NCBI GenBank assembly: GCA_964236735.1
Contig: CAXSFM010000002.1
Location: forward strand, 124,001-188,000
Direction of reading: 5' to 3'
DNA: 64,000 bases
Source of the DNA: JAIVJG01 sp964236735
GTDB taxonomy: Bacteria; Acidobacteriota; Blastocatellia; Pyrinomonadales; Pyrinomonadaceae
In this document: one piece after another, positions 43,574 through 51,677 of the stretch
Layout: each line of letters begins with the position of its first letter
Position numbering within the stretch: the first letter of the stretch is position 1
Position numbers and translations under genes: made by a program
The notes under the pieces: model-generated
Database searches by the model: none
Told to the model about the DNA's origin: nothing
Seen by the model: the letters and a program-made list of their open reading frames with translations, nothing else

Positions 43574-43630
43574 GGATCACGCTTTTTTCATGCGCCAAAA
43601 AAAGTCTGCGCGCTGCCGCCCGCGTGATCC
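43574..43630. repeat. Hairpin with GGATCACGC arms in a divergent promoter region
   Basis: GGATCACGC (43574-43582) and GCGTGATCC (43622-43630), with A/T runs (TTTTTT and AAAAAAA) in the loop that can also pair. It lies between the methyltransferase and the small ORF on the other strand. Confidence 0.65.
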
Positions 43631-43673
43631 CTTTTCTCAATCGTTTGCGCGTTAGTGAATAGTGGAGGAAAAA

Positions 43674-43931
43674 ATGATGAAACAGACCCGACCAATACGC
43701 ATCGTCAAACACGGACAGAGAACGCAGTCTGCCGCGTGCGCCGCCGCCGTCGCAGAAGAAAAGAGAGGCTTGCGCGCGCCGGAGCCTTCCGAGCGTGAAG
43801 TGCGGACAGTTGTCTCAAGCTGGGTGCGCGAGCACCGGCAGCACGCGGAAGAGTTTCAACGCAACTACGCCTCGATTCTGTGCAAAGCCGGACTGATGCT
43901 GCCCTCTGCGTGCGCCGCCTCACGCGCGTGA
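43674..43931 (+). CDS. Small protein of unknown function
   Basis: 85 residues from ATG 43674 (or 43677), just after GGAGGAAAA. Basic N terminus (KQTRPIRIVKHGQRTQ), a linker, then an amphipathic helix (EVRTVVSSWVREHRQHAEEF) and two late Cys. No domain recognised. The strong binding site is the main support; an antisense frame of similar size exists. Confidence 0.45.
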   Translation: MMKQTRPIRIVKHGQRTQSAACAAAVAEEKRGLRAPEPSEREVRTVVSSWVREHRQHAEEFQRNYASILCKAGLMLPSACAASRA

Positions 43932-44050
43932 AGCAGATGTGCGCTTGCTGCACAGCGGAAAATAAAGCCGCGCGGCGTCTCGTGTGAGCGAAAGCCGTCG
44001 CCGTCAATTGCTACCTCACCGCTTAAGATTCGCCGACCGTCGTGCGTCTT

Positions 44051-44079
44051 TTGCAACCTTTGAAATCACCTGCTAAAGT
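44051..44079 (+). promoter_or_regulatory. Weak candidate promoter for the Do-type protease
   Basis: TTGCAA (44051-44056), 17-base spacer, TAAAGT (44074-44079). Only a partial consensus match, in an AT-richer gap. Confidence 0.3.
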
Positions 44080-44175
44080 TTTTCCTCATCCAAATTTTTT
44101 ATCCAACGTCGGGAAAATGTTCGTGACGAAACGGACTGTGAAAGCATCAGACGTGAGTTGCAGCGCCATTATAAA

Positions 44176-44211
44176 AAAGGGCAGCCCGTTTCATTGAACG
44201 GCTGCGCCTTT
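44176..44211 (+). terminator. Bulged hairpin in the leader of the Do-type protease gene
   Basis: AAAGG-GCAGCC-GTT pairs with AAC-GGCTGC-CCTTT with one bulged base on each side, preceded by an A-run. It sits 26 bases before the ATG at 44238. Terminator or leader structure; the rest of the 306-base gap (43932-44237) shows no gene. Confidence 0.4.
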
Positions 44212-44237
44212 CATCTTCATTCGAGAGGTCAACTCTG

Positions 44238-45716
44238 ATGCGAAACAATCGTCGAACAATCATCCTCTTGCTCTTCGCCGCGCTCGCCCTGACGGCGGCG
44301 TGCAAGAATCAAGAGGCGTTCAAACTGGCAACTCCCGCCGCGCCGTCGTCTGCCGCCAGCGCGGCGGCGGAGCCTTCGGTCGAGCATAATTCTTACGCCG
44401 ACGTGGTGGGACGTGTCGCGCCCGCCGTCGTCACGATTCGCTCGGAGCGCGTCGTGCGCGCCCCACAGCAGCATCCGTTCGCGGACGATCCTTCCTTTCG
44501 CGATTTCTTCGGCGAAGGCGCGCAGCCACAGGCACAGCCGCGCCCGCAAGTGCAGCGCGGACTCGGCTCCGGCGTCGTCATCAGTCCTGACGGTTTTATT
44601 CTGACGAACCATCACGTCGTTGACGGCGCAGAAGAAATCAAAGTCGAGTTGACGGACAAGCGCATCCTCGATGCCAAAGTCATCGGCTCAGACCAGTTGA
44701 GCGATCTGGCGGTTTTGAAAGTTGATGCTGGTAATTTGCCCGTGCTGACGCTCGGCGACTCGGACAAGGTGCGCGTCGGCGACATCGTGCTGGCGGTCGG
44801 CAACCCTCTGAACGTCGGGCAGACGGTGACGATGGGCATCATCTCCGCGAAGGGAAGACAGAGCGGTTTGAGCGACGGCAGCTTCGAGGATTTCTTACAG
44901 ACCGACGCGCCCATCAATCAAGGCAATTCCGGCGGCGCGCTCGTCAACACGAACGGCGAACTCGTCGGCATCAACTCGCAAATCTTGAGCACGTCGGGCG
45001 GCAACATCGGCATCGGCTTCGCCATTCCTTCCAACATGGCGCGCACGGTGAGCGAGCAGTTAATCAACAAAGGCAAAGTGCGGCGCGGGCAGTTGGGCGT
45101 CGTCGTGCAGGCTGTGACGGCGGACATCGCCGCGAGCATCGGGCAGAAAGAATCGCGCGGCGTGATCGTTAGTTCCGTGCAGGCGGGAAGCGCGGCGGCG
45201 GACGCGGGCATCAAGCAGGGCGACGTGATTACAGCCGTCAACGGCAACGCCGTCAACGAGCCGAACGTCTTGCGTAATCAAATCGCGGGGACGGAGCCGG
45301 GCACGGAAGTCACGCTCACCATCGCGCGCGATGGACACGAGCAGCAGATCAAAGCGAAGATTGGCGAACTCGTCAGCAAAGGCGCGAAGAGCGACGAGCA
45401 AGATGCGAACGGCAACGGGGAAGCGGACACAGGCAAGCTTGGTCTCGGCCTTGAGCCGCTCACGCCCGACCTTGCCGCGCGTCTCGGACTGCCGGAGACC
45501 GCGCAGGGACTCGTCATCACGAGCGTCGCGCCCGCGTCGGCGGCGGAAGAGGCGGGCTTGCGGCAGGGCGATGTCATCGAGCAGGCGAACCGCGAAGCCG
45601 TCCGCACGGTTGAGGACATGCGCGGCGCGATCAAGGCGGCGGGCGAGCGTCCGCTACTGCTGCTCGTCAATCGTCGCGGGCAGAGCGTCTTCGTGACCGT
45701 GCAGGCGCGCAAGTAA
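44238..45716 (+). CDS. degP: Do-family (HtrA/DegP-like) serine protease, predicted lipoprotein
   Basis: 492 residues. The N terminus has a lipobox (ALTAAC, Cys22), so it is probably lipid-anchored in the periplasm. Trypsin-like domain with the catalytic triad in TNHHVVDG (His), SDLAVLKV (Asp) and QGNSGGALV (Ser), then two PDZ domains (about 285-375, LGVVVQAVTADIAASIG; and 400-490, LGLEPLTPDLAARLGLP). Protein quality control of the envelope is the family role. GAGAGG lies nine bases before the ATG. Fully conserved; single gene. Confidence 0.94.
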   Translation: MRNNRRTIILLLFAALALTAACKNQEAFKLATPAAPSSAASAAAEPSVEHNSYADVVGRVAPAVVTIRSERVVRAPQQHPFADDPSFRDFFGEGAQPQAQPRPQVQRGLGSGVVISPDGFILTNHHVVDGAEEIKVELTDKRILDAKVIGSDQLSDLAVLKVDAGNLPVLTLGDSDKVRVGDIVLAVGNPLNVGQTVTMGIISAKGRQSGLSDGSFEDFLQTDAPINQGNSGGALVNTNGELVGINSQILSTSGGNIGIGFAIPSNMARTVSEQLINKGKVRRGQLGVVVQAVTADIAASIGQKESRGVIVSSVQAGSAAADAGIKQGDVITAVNGNAVNEPNVLRNQIAGTEPGTEVTLTIARDGHEQQIKAKIGELVSKGAKSDEQDANGNGEADTGKLGLGLEPLTPDLAARLGLPETAQGLVITSVAPASAAEEAGLRQGDVIEQANREAVRTVEDMRGAIKAAGERPLLLLVNRRGQSVFVTVQARK

Positions 45717-45830
45717 ACGTGGAAGGCGCAGGAGGTCGCACGCGCCTCTGAAGTTGTGCGGCGTGAGAGACTTTTATGAAGCTCATCTTCATCACGCTGA
45801 GATGAGACTTGACGGCGGTGGGTCAGTTGA

Positions 45831-45884
45831 GAGTTCAACCTTTAGGTTGTGGCCTTCAGGCGGCGCAACCCAAAGGTTGAACTC
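45831..45884. repeat. Palindrome (GTTCAACCTTTAGG type)
   Basis: Left arm 45831-45849 and right arm 45866-45884 pair at 18 of 19 positions (GAGTTCAACCTTT and complement), loop with CTTCAGGCGG. Lies after the Do-type protease; vocabulary is close to the element at 26504. Confidence 0.75.
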
Positions 45885-45954
45885 TGAACCTTGCCTCCAA
45901 GCTGACACACTACCGACTTGACGGTAAGATTTTCATGCCTGAGAGGTCTCTGCT

Positions 45955-47256
45955 ATGCTTCCTCACCTTATGAAACAAACCAGAAACCGGGCGGTGGATG
46001 TTCCGCAACGAATCCTTATGGTCATCGCGCTCTGTTTGATCTCAGGCGCACTGACCAGTGCGGCTTCACGTCACGATGCCGTTAACCTGAAGCCGACGCT
46101 CATCCTGATCTCCATAGACGGTTTCCGCGCAGACTATCTCGCCAAGTACAGGCCGCCGAATCTTATTGCATTGTCGCAGCGAGGAGTGAGGGCGAAGTGG
46201 ATGACTCCGTCCTACCCTTCGCTGACCTTCCCGAATCATTACACCATCGCCACCGGCCTCTATCCGCAGCATCACGGCATCATCGGCAACGACATCTACG
46301 ACCCCACATCCGGCGCTTCATTCTCTATGAGCAAACAGGACGCGGTGCGAGATGCGCGCTGGTGGGGCGGCGAACCGATCTGGGTGACTGCGGAGAAGCA
46401 GGGGCAACGCGCAGGGGCTTACTTCTTCCCTGGCACAGAGACTGAAATCGGCGGCGTGCGACCGACTTACTGGAAGCCCTACGACGAAAAGGTTCCGAAC
46501 ATCAACCGTGTGGGCGCAGCCCTTTCGTGGCTCGATCTGGCCGGGGAGCAGCGACCCACATTCATCGCTCTCTACTTCAGCGACGTGGATCACGCGGGAC
46601 ACGACGCCTCGCCTGACTCGCCGGAGGTCGCACAAGCAGTCACTACAGTTGACGACGCAGTCGGCAGATTGATTGAAGGGCTGAAGGCGCGTGGCATCTA
46701 CGAGCAGGTCAACATCATCGTCGTTTCCGATCACGGCATGGCGACCGTCAACCCGACACACATCACGCTGCTGGACAACTATTTCGACGTGAAAAAAGCC
46801 GCGCGCGTCGTCTGGGGCGCGCAGGTCACACACATCTTCCCGAAGACGGGTGAAGAGACGACGATCTACCGGTCGCTGAAAGGCAGGCGGTTCGGCCATG
46901 CGCGCTGTTATCGCAAGCGTGACATCCCCGCGCGCTTTCATTATCGAGATAGCCTGCGAATCGCGCCTGTCATCTGCATGGCTGATGAAGGCTGGCGAAT
47001 GATGTCGCGCCAGCGTTACGAGGAAGACCGGCAGAAAGGCAAAATTCCCGACCACAATATCGGCGCGCACGGCTACGATAACCGGCTCGCCTCTATGCGT
47101 GCGACCTTCATCGCGCACGGAGCCGCATTCAAGCATGGCGTCGTCGTCGCGCCGTTCGCGAACATTGACGTCTATAACATCATGGCGCGCATCCTTCATC
47201 TCAAGCCAGCGCACAATGATGGTGGCTACAGAGCGGCGCGCTCTGTGCTGAATTGA
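45955..47256 (+). CDS. Nucleotide pyrophosphatase/phosphodiesterase family protein (ENPP-like)
   Basis: 433 residues; GAGAGGT lies eight bases before ATG 45955. Signal sequence (ILMVIALCLISGALTSAA), then the alkaline-phosphatase-superfamily two-metal site: ISIDGFRADY (Asp), SYPSLTFPNHYT (nucleophile Thr), DVDHAGHD, VVSDHGM and GAHGYDN. This is the ENPP pattern, a periplasmic phosphodiester hydrolase. Substrate (nucleotide or lipid) cannot be told. Codon use seems slightly less GC-skewed than in neighbours, possibly a transferred gene. The next gene's start region overlaps its stop. Confidence 0.92.
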   Translation: MLPHLMKQTRNRAVDVPQRILMVIALCLISGALTSAASRHDAVNLKPTLILISIDGFRADYLAKYRPPNLIALSQRGVRAKWMTPSYPSLTFPNHYTIATGLYPQHHGIIGNDIYDPTSGASFSMSKQDAVRDARWWGGEPIWVTAEKQGQRAGAYFFPGTETEIGGVRPTYWKPYDEKVPNINRVGAALSWLDLAGEQRPTFIALYFSDVDHAGHDASPDSPEVAQAVTTVDDAVGRLIEGLKARGIYEQVNIIVVSDHGMATVNPTHITLLDNYFDVKKAARVVWGAQVTHIFPKTGEETTIYRSLKGRRFGHARCYRKRDIPARFHYRDSLRIAPVICMADEGWRMMSRQRYEEDRQKGKIPDHNIGAHGYDNRLASMRATFIAHGAAFKHGVVVAPFANIDVYNIMARILHLKPAHNDGGYRAARSVLN

Positions 47257-47279
47257 CGCAGAGTGGAGAGAGGATTGTC

Positions 47280-47762
47280 GTGACGTTCATCTTCATCTTG
47301 CAGGAGGTTGGCAACGGTCTCGTCAATCCGCCGCACGCGGGCGGGGCGGAGAGCACGATTTCCAATCTCGTGCTGTGGTTGAAGCTGATCGTCGAGACCA
47401 TCGGCGCGTGCATCATCGGTCTGGGAATTTTGAGCGCGGCTTATCAATTCGCGCGCGCTCTGTTTCCGCCGCAGGTCGAAAGCTTCAACGGGATACGTCT
47501 GACGCTCGCGCGTTATCTCGCCCTCGCGCTCGAATTTCAACTCGGCGCGGACATTCTCTCGACGGCGATTTCTCCAAGTTGGGATCAAATCGGCAAGCTC
47601 GGAGCCATCGCGATTATCCGCACGCTGCTCAACTATTTTCTGACGCGCGAAATGCGTGACGAGCGCGGCAACGTGGCCGCTCCCGCGCAGACTGCTCGCC
47701 AGCGAATCAGCGACGATGATTTGGACGTGAGCGGCGCGGAGACGAATGTGAATCGCGACTAA
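47280..47762 (+). CDS. DUF1622 family membrane protein
   Basis: 160 residues from GTG 47280, which has GGAGAGAGG six bases upstream; a TTG at 47253 overlapping the previous stop is less likely. About three membrane segments (VLWLKLIVETIGACIIGLGI, YLALALEFQLGADILSTAI, GAIAIIRTLLNYFL). The wording RLTLARYLALALEFQLGADI and SPSWDQIGKLGAIAIIRT is typical of DUF1622. Function unknown. Charged tail after residue 125. Confidence 0.88.
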   Translation: MTFIFILQEVGNGLVNPPHAGGAESTISNLVLWLKLIVETIGACIIGLGILSAAYQFARALFPPQVESFNGIRLTLARYLALALEFQLGADILSTAISPSWDQIGKLGAIAIIRTLLNYFLTREMRDERGNVAAPAQTARQRISDDDLDVSGAETNVNRD

Positions 47763-47794
47763 CTGGTCGCACAGCAGGTCACGCAAAAAGCGAG

Positions 47795-47828
47795 CGGCCC
47801 GAAGTTGCCGGAGAGCAATTTCGGGCCG
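47795..47828. terminator. Terminator hairpin after the DUF1622 gene
   Basis: CGGCCCGAAGTTGC (47795-47808) pairs with GCAATTTCGGGCCG (47815-47828), 14 bp with one G-U, followed by TCTTTCTG and preceded by AAAAAG, so usable in both directions. Confidence 0.75.
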
Positions 47829-47899
47829 TCTTTCTGTGCGTGCGTTTGAGCAACCTGACTGCCGTGCGAGGACTGAAATTAGTCCGACGATAAATATAA

Positions 47900-47970
47900 C
47901 TGGGAGGCAGGGACTCGAACCCCGATAGCCAGATCCAGAATCTGGTGTCCTACCATTGGACGACCTCCCA
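47900..47970 (-). tRNA. tRNA-Gln (CTG)
   Basis: On the minus strand: acceptor TGGGAGG/CCTCCCA, anticodon stem CCAGA/TCTGG around loop TTCTGGA with anticodon CTG, T loop GTTCGAGTC. Discriminator G; CCA is not encoded, unlike in the tRNA-Met of this window. Confidence 0.96.
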
Positions 47971-47987
47971 ATAATTATGTAACGTTG

Positions 47988-48016
47988 AATTTACGGATGG
48001 ACGCAATGATTGTCAA
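47988..48016 (-). promoter_or_regulatory. Promoter of tRNA-Gln
   Basis: On the minus strand TTGACA (48016-48011), exactly 17 bases, then TAAATT (47993-47988), 17 bases before the tRNA. Confidence 0.8.
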
Positions 48017-48061
48017 CCGCGCATCCGGCGTGCTTGAAACGAGCCGGAAAGGGACGAAGCG

Positions 48062-48400
48062 ATGAGCGAGAGAGAGCAGCAGAGCAAGAGCGGCGACGCA
48101 GCGGACGAAGCGGAAATGCGCCGCGCGCTCGTCAGCTATGAGACGCGCTTGACGGAAATTGCGGCGCTGGCTTTAGACGTGCGCCACGACATTAATAATG
48201 CTTTGACCGGGCTGCTCGGCCAAACCCAGTTGCTGCTGCGTGAAGATGTGGGCGATGCCGCGCGCCGTCGCTTAATCATCATCGAAGAGTTGGGCACGCG
48301 CATCCGTGACAAAGTAGCGGAACTGCACGCCGCCGAACACATTCCTTCTGAACGCCCGCGCGATGAGAAATCGGAGAAAAACGCGCCGCCGCGCCACTGA
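48062..48400 (+). CDS. Stand-alone HisKA-like dimerisation/phosphotransfer domain
   Basis: 112 residues; AAAGGGA lies upstream of the ATG. ALALDVRHDINNALTGLLG carries an H-box-like His (HDINN), followed by QTQLLLREDVGDAARRRLII, the two-helix hairpin of a histidine kinase dimerisation domain. There is no ATPase domain in frame or downstream, the next gene being on the other strand. It may act as a phosphotransfer protein or as a dimer partner of a kinase elsewhere. The C-terminal 25 residues are charged and disordered. Confidence 0.75.
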   Translation: MSEREQQSKSGDAADEAEMRRALVSYETRLTEIAALALDVRHDINNALTGLLGQTQLLLREDVGDAARRRLIIIEELGTRIRDKVAELHAAEHIPSERPRDEKSEKNAPPRH

Positions 48401-48470
48401 AGATCACCGTCTGATGTTTTCCGAATTGTCGCAGGCTATGTGAGGCCACGATAATCGGGCAGCGTTCAGT

Positions 48471-48516
48471 AAAATAAAAATGCGTGGCACTCTTGAGCGC
48501 CACGCATTTTTATTTT
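48471..48516. terminator. Strong bidirectional terminator
   Basis: A perfect 18-bp stem: AAAATAAAAATGCGTGGC (48471-48488) and its complement (48499-48516), 10-base loop. T-runs lie at the end of the stem on both strands, so it serves the HisKA gene and the opposing radical SAM gene. Confidence 0.88.
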
Positions 48517-48526
48517 TGGCTATCAA

Positions 48527-48555
48527 TGTCGGACTTTCATTGTGAAAGCCCGACA
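48527..48555. repeat. Second hairpin at the radical SAM gene end
   Basis: TGTCGGACTTTCA (48527-48539) pairs with TGAAAGCCCGACA (48543-48555), one mismatch. GTTCAGTAAA at 48464 and its complement at 48568-48577 bracket both hairpins. Confidence 0.8.
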
Positions 48556-48567
48556 TCGTTCGAGACT

Positions 48568-50556
48568 TTACTGAACCGCCACTTCTTCCTCTTCGAGAAG
48601 ATAAGGCGAGACTTGCTTGATAGTTTCCCCGCGATCTTCGGCGAGAATGGCCTGCACGATGGGGAGACTGAGCGTGTGTTTCGTGGAGATGCCGGGCACG
48701 GCCTTGCCTTTGGCATAGACGGCGTGGCGACCGTGCTCCTGATACCACTCGGCGAGCGACGCGGTCTTGTGCATCTCTTCGATGATCTGCCGCCAGCCGA
48801 CGCCCGTGTTGTAGGCGCAGAAGGAAATCTCGCCTTCCTGCGTGCCGTAGGGAATGACGCACATTTCCGTGCGGCGGAAGTCGTAGTTGAACAAATCCTG
48901 AAACCACATGCCCTCGACGCAGAGGACGCGCCAGATGTCGCTTGCGTCGTCCGTTGCTCCCGTCATCGCCGCGCTCTGCGTCTTCATGCGGTCGTTGCGA
49001 TCCGAATTGGAGTTCGTCGAAGACGGCTTGAAGAGATTCAGGATTTGCGAGATGGGGAAGCCTTCGGGGGCGCGCGTCGCGTCGAAGTTACGCATGATCG
49101 CCATGCCGAGTTGCGCGTAGGAAAGTTTCTTGCCGCGCGCCGTGTCGGTGATGACGGCCACGTCCTTCATAAACTGCTCGTAGTCGAAAAAGTCAAAAAG
49201 CGACTTGAACTCGCCCGTCTCTTTGTTGACGATCATCAGCGTGAAGATGCCGCAGTTCGGGTGGCAGTTACACGAAGACCAGCCCCACGGCGCGTCCGCG
49301 CCTTGCAGCATGTCCATCACGGATGTGAAGGCCGAATAAGAAGAAAGCGGGAACCAATCGTTGAGCGCGCGCAGGCGTCCGCCAAGTTGCGTTTCGAGGT
49401 CGGAAGCCATGCCTGCCAGCGTGTAACGCTGCTTGTGGCGGATGTCGTCGGACACGTCCTCGTCGCGTCCCGTGAAGGAGACGGGCTGGAAGGCGATGGT
49501 CTGTACCTTGTCAATATTCTTCGCCGCGAACTCGACGATCTTGCCGATGGCGTCGTTGTTGATGGTGTTGACGATGGTCGTGACGAGCGTGACCTTAATC
49601 CCGACTGAAGCAAGATTTTCAATCGCGCGCAACTTCACATCAAATAGATTGCCGACGCCGCGATGGCTGTTCTTCTCTTCGCTGACGCCGTCGAATTGTA
49701 GATAGACGCCGTGCTGTCCGGCGGCTTTCGCGGCCTTGCAGAACTCGATGTCTTCGGCGTAGCGAATGCCGTTCGTGGCGGCGAGAATGCGATAGAAACC
49801 GACTTTTTTAGCGTAAGCGACGGCTTCGAGGAAGTAAGGCGAAAGCGTCGGCTCGCCGCCGGAGAAGAGAATGATAATCTGTCGCTTCGGTTTGAAAGAG
49901 ATGGCGCGGTCGAGAATGGCGCGCGTGTCTTCGTAAGTCGGCTCATGCACGTAGCCGACTTGATTGGCGTCCATGAAGCACGGGTTGCACATCATGTTGC
50001 AGCGGTTCGTCAGGTCAACCGTCAAGACTGCGCCGCGCCCGAACTTGATGTCGGATGTGCCGTGATGATGGACGTGTTTGTCTTCGGCGGTGCGAAAATC
50101 GCGCCCGTAAAAAAGCGATTCGATGCGTTCGAGAAAGCGCGCGTCCGTCGCCATCAAATCCTTGAACTCGCCGTGCTTCGGACACGTCTTCTGCATGAAG
50201 ACCTGCCCGTCTTCCTCAAAAATCTGCGCCTTGATTTCGCCCGGATGCTGGTGCATCAAACTCTCAAGCGTCGCCTTGCCGGTGATGACGGCATCGCGGA
50301 CTTCCTTGACGCAGCGCGGGCACAAGCTGTCAGTCTCGCGCGGGAAACCGAGCGGCGGCGAGGTGCGGTCGTAAGATTTCAGGAGCGGCCCCGGCGCCCA
50401 CGTCGGGCGAATGGCCTCGCCTTCGGGCAGGCGTTGATTGACCGACTGAAAAGCTTTCCACGCCACGTCCGAAAGATTCGAGATTAATTGGGAGGTTTTG
50501 ACTCCGCTGAATCTCTGCTTCTCCGTTTCGCCACGGCGGAATTGATCGCTGAACAA
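48568..50556 (-). CDS. Radical SAM protein of the tetraether/membrane-spanning lipid synthase-like type
   Basis: 662 residues from TTG 50556, with AAGGAG eight bases upstream; the open frame to 50826 uses rare codons (TTA, ACA, TGT) and looks non-coding. N-terminal Cys-rich module (LCPRC at 79-82, then KTCPKHGEF), radical SAM core with C186xxxC190xxC193 (NRCNMMCNPCFMDANQ), FSGGEPTLSP, and a later Cys cluster SSCNCHPNCGIF. This order and wording match MJ0619/Tes-type enzymes that join lipid chains through C-C bonds, and homologues occur in Acidobacteriota that make membrane-spanning lipids. The last 110 residues (VEGMWFQDLFNYDFRRTEMC) add another possible cluster region. Assignment is by recognition of motifs, not search. 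Confidence 0.82.
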   Translation of the reverse strand: MFSDQFRRGETEKQRFSGVKTSQLISNLSDVAWKAFQSVNQRLPEGEAIRPTWAPGPLLKSYDRTSPPLGFPRETDSLCPRCVKEVRDAVITGKATLESLMHQHPGEIKAQIFEEDGQVFMQKTCPKHGEFKDLMATDARFLERIESLFYGRDFRTAEDKHVHHHGTSDIKFGRGAVLTVDLTNRCNMMCNPCFMDANQVGYVHEPTYEDTRAILDRAISFKPKRQIIILFSGGEPTLSPYFLEAVAYAKKVGFYRILAATNGIRYAEDIEFCKAAKAAGQHGVYLQFDGVSEEKNSHRGVGNLFDVKLRAIENLASVGIKVTLVTTIVNTINNDAIGKIVEFAAKNIDKVQTIAFQPVSFTGRDEDVSDDIRHKQRYTLAGMASDLETQLGGRLRALNDWFPLSSYSAFTSVMDMLQGADAPWGWSSCNCHPNCGIFTLMIVNKETGEFKSLFDFFDYEQFMKDVAVITDTARGKKLSYAQLGMAIMRNFDATRAPEGFPISQILNLFKPSSTNSNSDRNDRMKTQSAAMTGATDDASDIWRVLCVEGMWFQDLFNYDFRRTEMCVIPYGTQEGEISFCAYNTGVGWRQIIEEMHKTASLAEWYQEHGRHAVYAKGKAVPGISTKHTLSLPIVQAILAEDRGETIKQVSPYLLEEEEVAVQ

Positions 50557-50867
50557 GACTCTTTCTCCTTCGCCGGGAGGAAAATAACGCGCCTGATTAA
50601 AGTGCGCCCCGGCGGTTGAACATAAATGATTGCCTGTAACGTGAAAGCCTGCTGTCACCTTGTTGTCAGGCATCGGCAGGCTCTTCTTACACGCGACATA
50701 ATAAAGGTATCTGCCTGTAAAGACAAGACATGCGCCGCGTAAATCGTGACCCATTAGTTGCCGCCGGGACGTTTGAAGTTCGCCGCTGCGGTTGAGAAAT
50801 TGCTTTATCAAGCGCGTGCGATTCACGTCGCAGACCTTTTCGATGTACCATCCCGCGTCGAAATTTT
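50557..50867. other. Gap between radical SAM gene and lpxA
   Basis: About 310 bases serving divergent genes. Minus-strand AAGGAG (50570-50565) fixes the radical SAM TTG start. No clear promoter pair found for either side; the open minus frame across the gap has untypical codons. Confidence 0.5.
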
Positions 50868-51677
50868 ATGGAAGCACACCCGACAGCCATCATCAATCGG
50901 CGCGCCTCGATTGCTGCGGACGTGCGCGTCGGCCCCTACGCCGTCATCGAAGAAGAGGCCAACATCGGCGCGGGATGCGAGATCGGCGCGCACGCCGTCA
51001 TCAAACGTTTCACGAGTCTGGGACGGCGTAACCGCGTCTTTGAACACGCGACGCTCGGCGGCGAACCGCAGGACACGAAGTTTAAGAATGAGAGAAGCGC
51101 GCTCATCATTGGCGACGACAATCTGATACGCGAGTACGTGACCGTTCATCGCGCGAGCGGCGAGGGAGAGGCGACGCGCGTCGGCTCGCGCAATTTCCTG
51201 ATGGTCGGCGTCCACGTCGCGCACAACTGCGAGGTCGGCGACGACAACATCTTCGCCAACGGCGCCGCGCTCGCCGGGCACATCTCGGTTGAGGATCACG
51301 CCTTTCTGTCGTCGAACGTCGGCTGTCATCAATTCGTCCGCATCGGTCGCTACGCGATGGTCGGCGGCAAGTCGAAGATCGTGCAGGACGTGCTGCCGTT
51401 TTTCACGACGGACGGCAACCCTCCGCGCGTGCGTGGCCTCAACGCGGTCGGACTGCGTCGCGCCGGTTTTACGACGGACGCGCGCCGCGCTCTGAAGCGC
51501 GCCTATGAGATTCTCTTTCGTCAAGCTTTGCCGCTCGCCGATGCGCTCGTCGAGATAGAGAAATTGGGAGATGAACACACGACGCATCTCGCCGACTTTA
51601 TCCGTCAATCGCGTCGCGGTTTCGCACGCGCCAGCCGGCGAGAGAAGGGAAACTTTGAGACTTATGAAAACGACTGA
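50868..51677 (+). CDS. lpxA: UDP-N-acetylglucosamine acyltransferase
   Basis: 269 residues, first enzyme of lipid A synthesis. Left-handed beta-helix of hexapeptide repeats (HPTAIINRRASIAADVRVGP, YAVIEEEANIGAGCEIGAHA), the catalytic His in GVHVAHNCEVGDDN, and the conserved GLNAVGLRRAGF in the C-terminal helical part. The start has no strong Shine-Dalgarno. It overlaps lpxD by 14 bases, so translation is coupled; the common order lpxD-fabZ-lpxA is not kept and fabZ is absent. Confidence 0.96.
   Translation: MEAHPTAIINRRASIAADVRVGPYAVIEEEANIGAGCEIGAHAVIKRFTSLGRRNRVFEHATLGGEPQDTKFKNERSALIIGDDNLIREYVTVHRASGEGEATRVGSRNFLMVGVHVAHNCEVGDDNIFANGAALAGHISVEDHAFLSSNVGCHQFVRIGRYAMVGGKSKIVQDVLPFFTTDGNPPRVRGLNAVGLRRAGFTTDARRALKRAYEILFRQALPLADALVEIEKLGDEHTTHLADFIRQSRRGFARASRREKGNFETYEND

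Noticed and set aside
50557..50826. Longer N terminus for the radical SAM protein
   Set aside because: Codon use is unlike neighbouring genes and a well-spaced AAGGAG supports the internal TTG.
51571..51663. N-terminal extension of lpxD inside lpxA
   Set aside because: The known LpxD start (VRELAAL after a short lead) fits ATG 51664; the extension is lpxA read in another frame.
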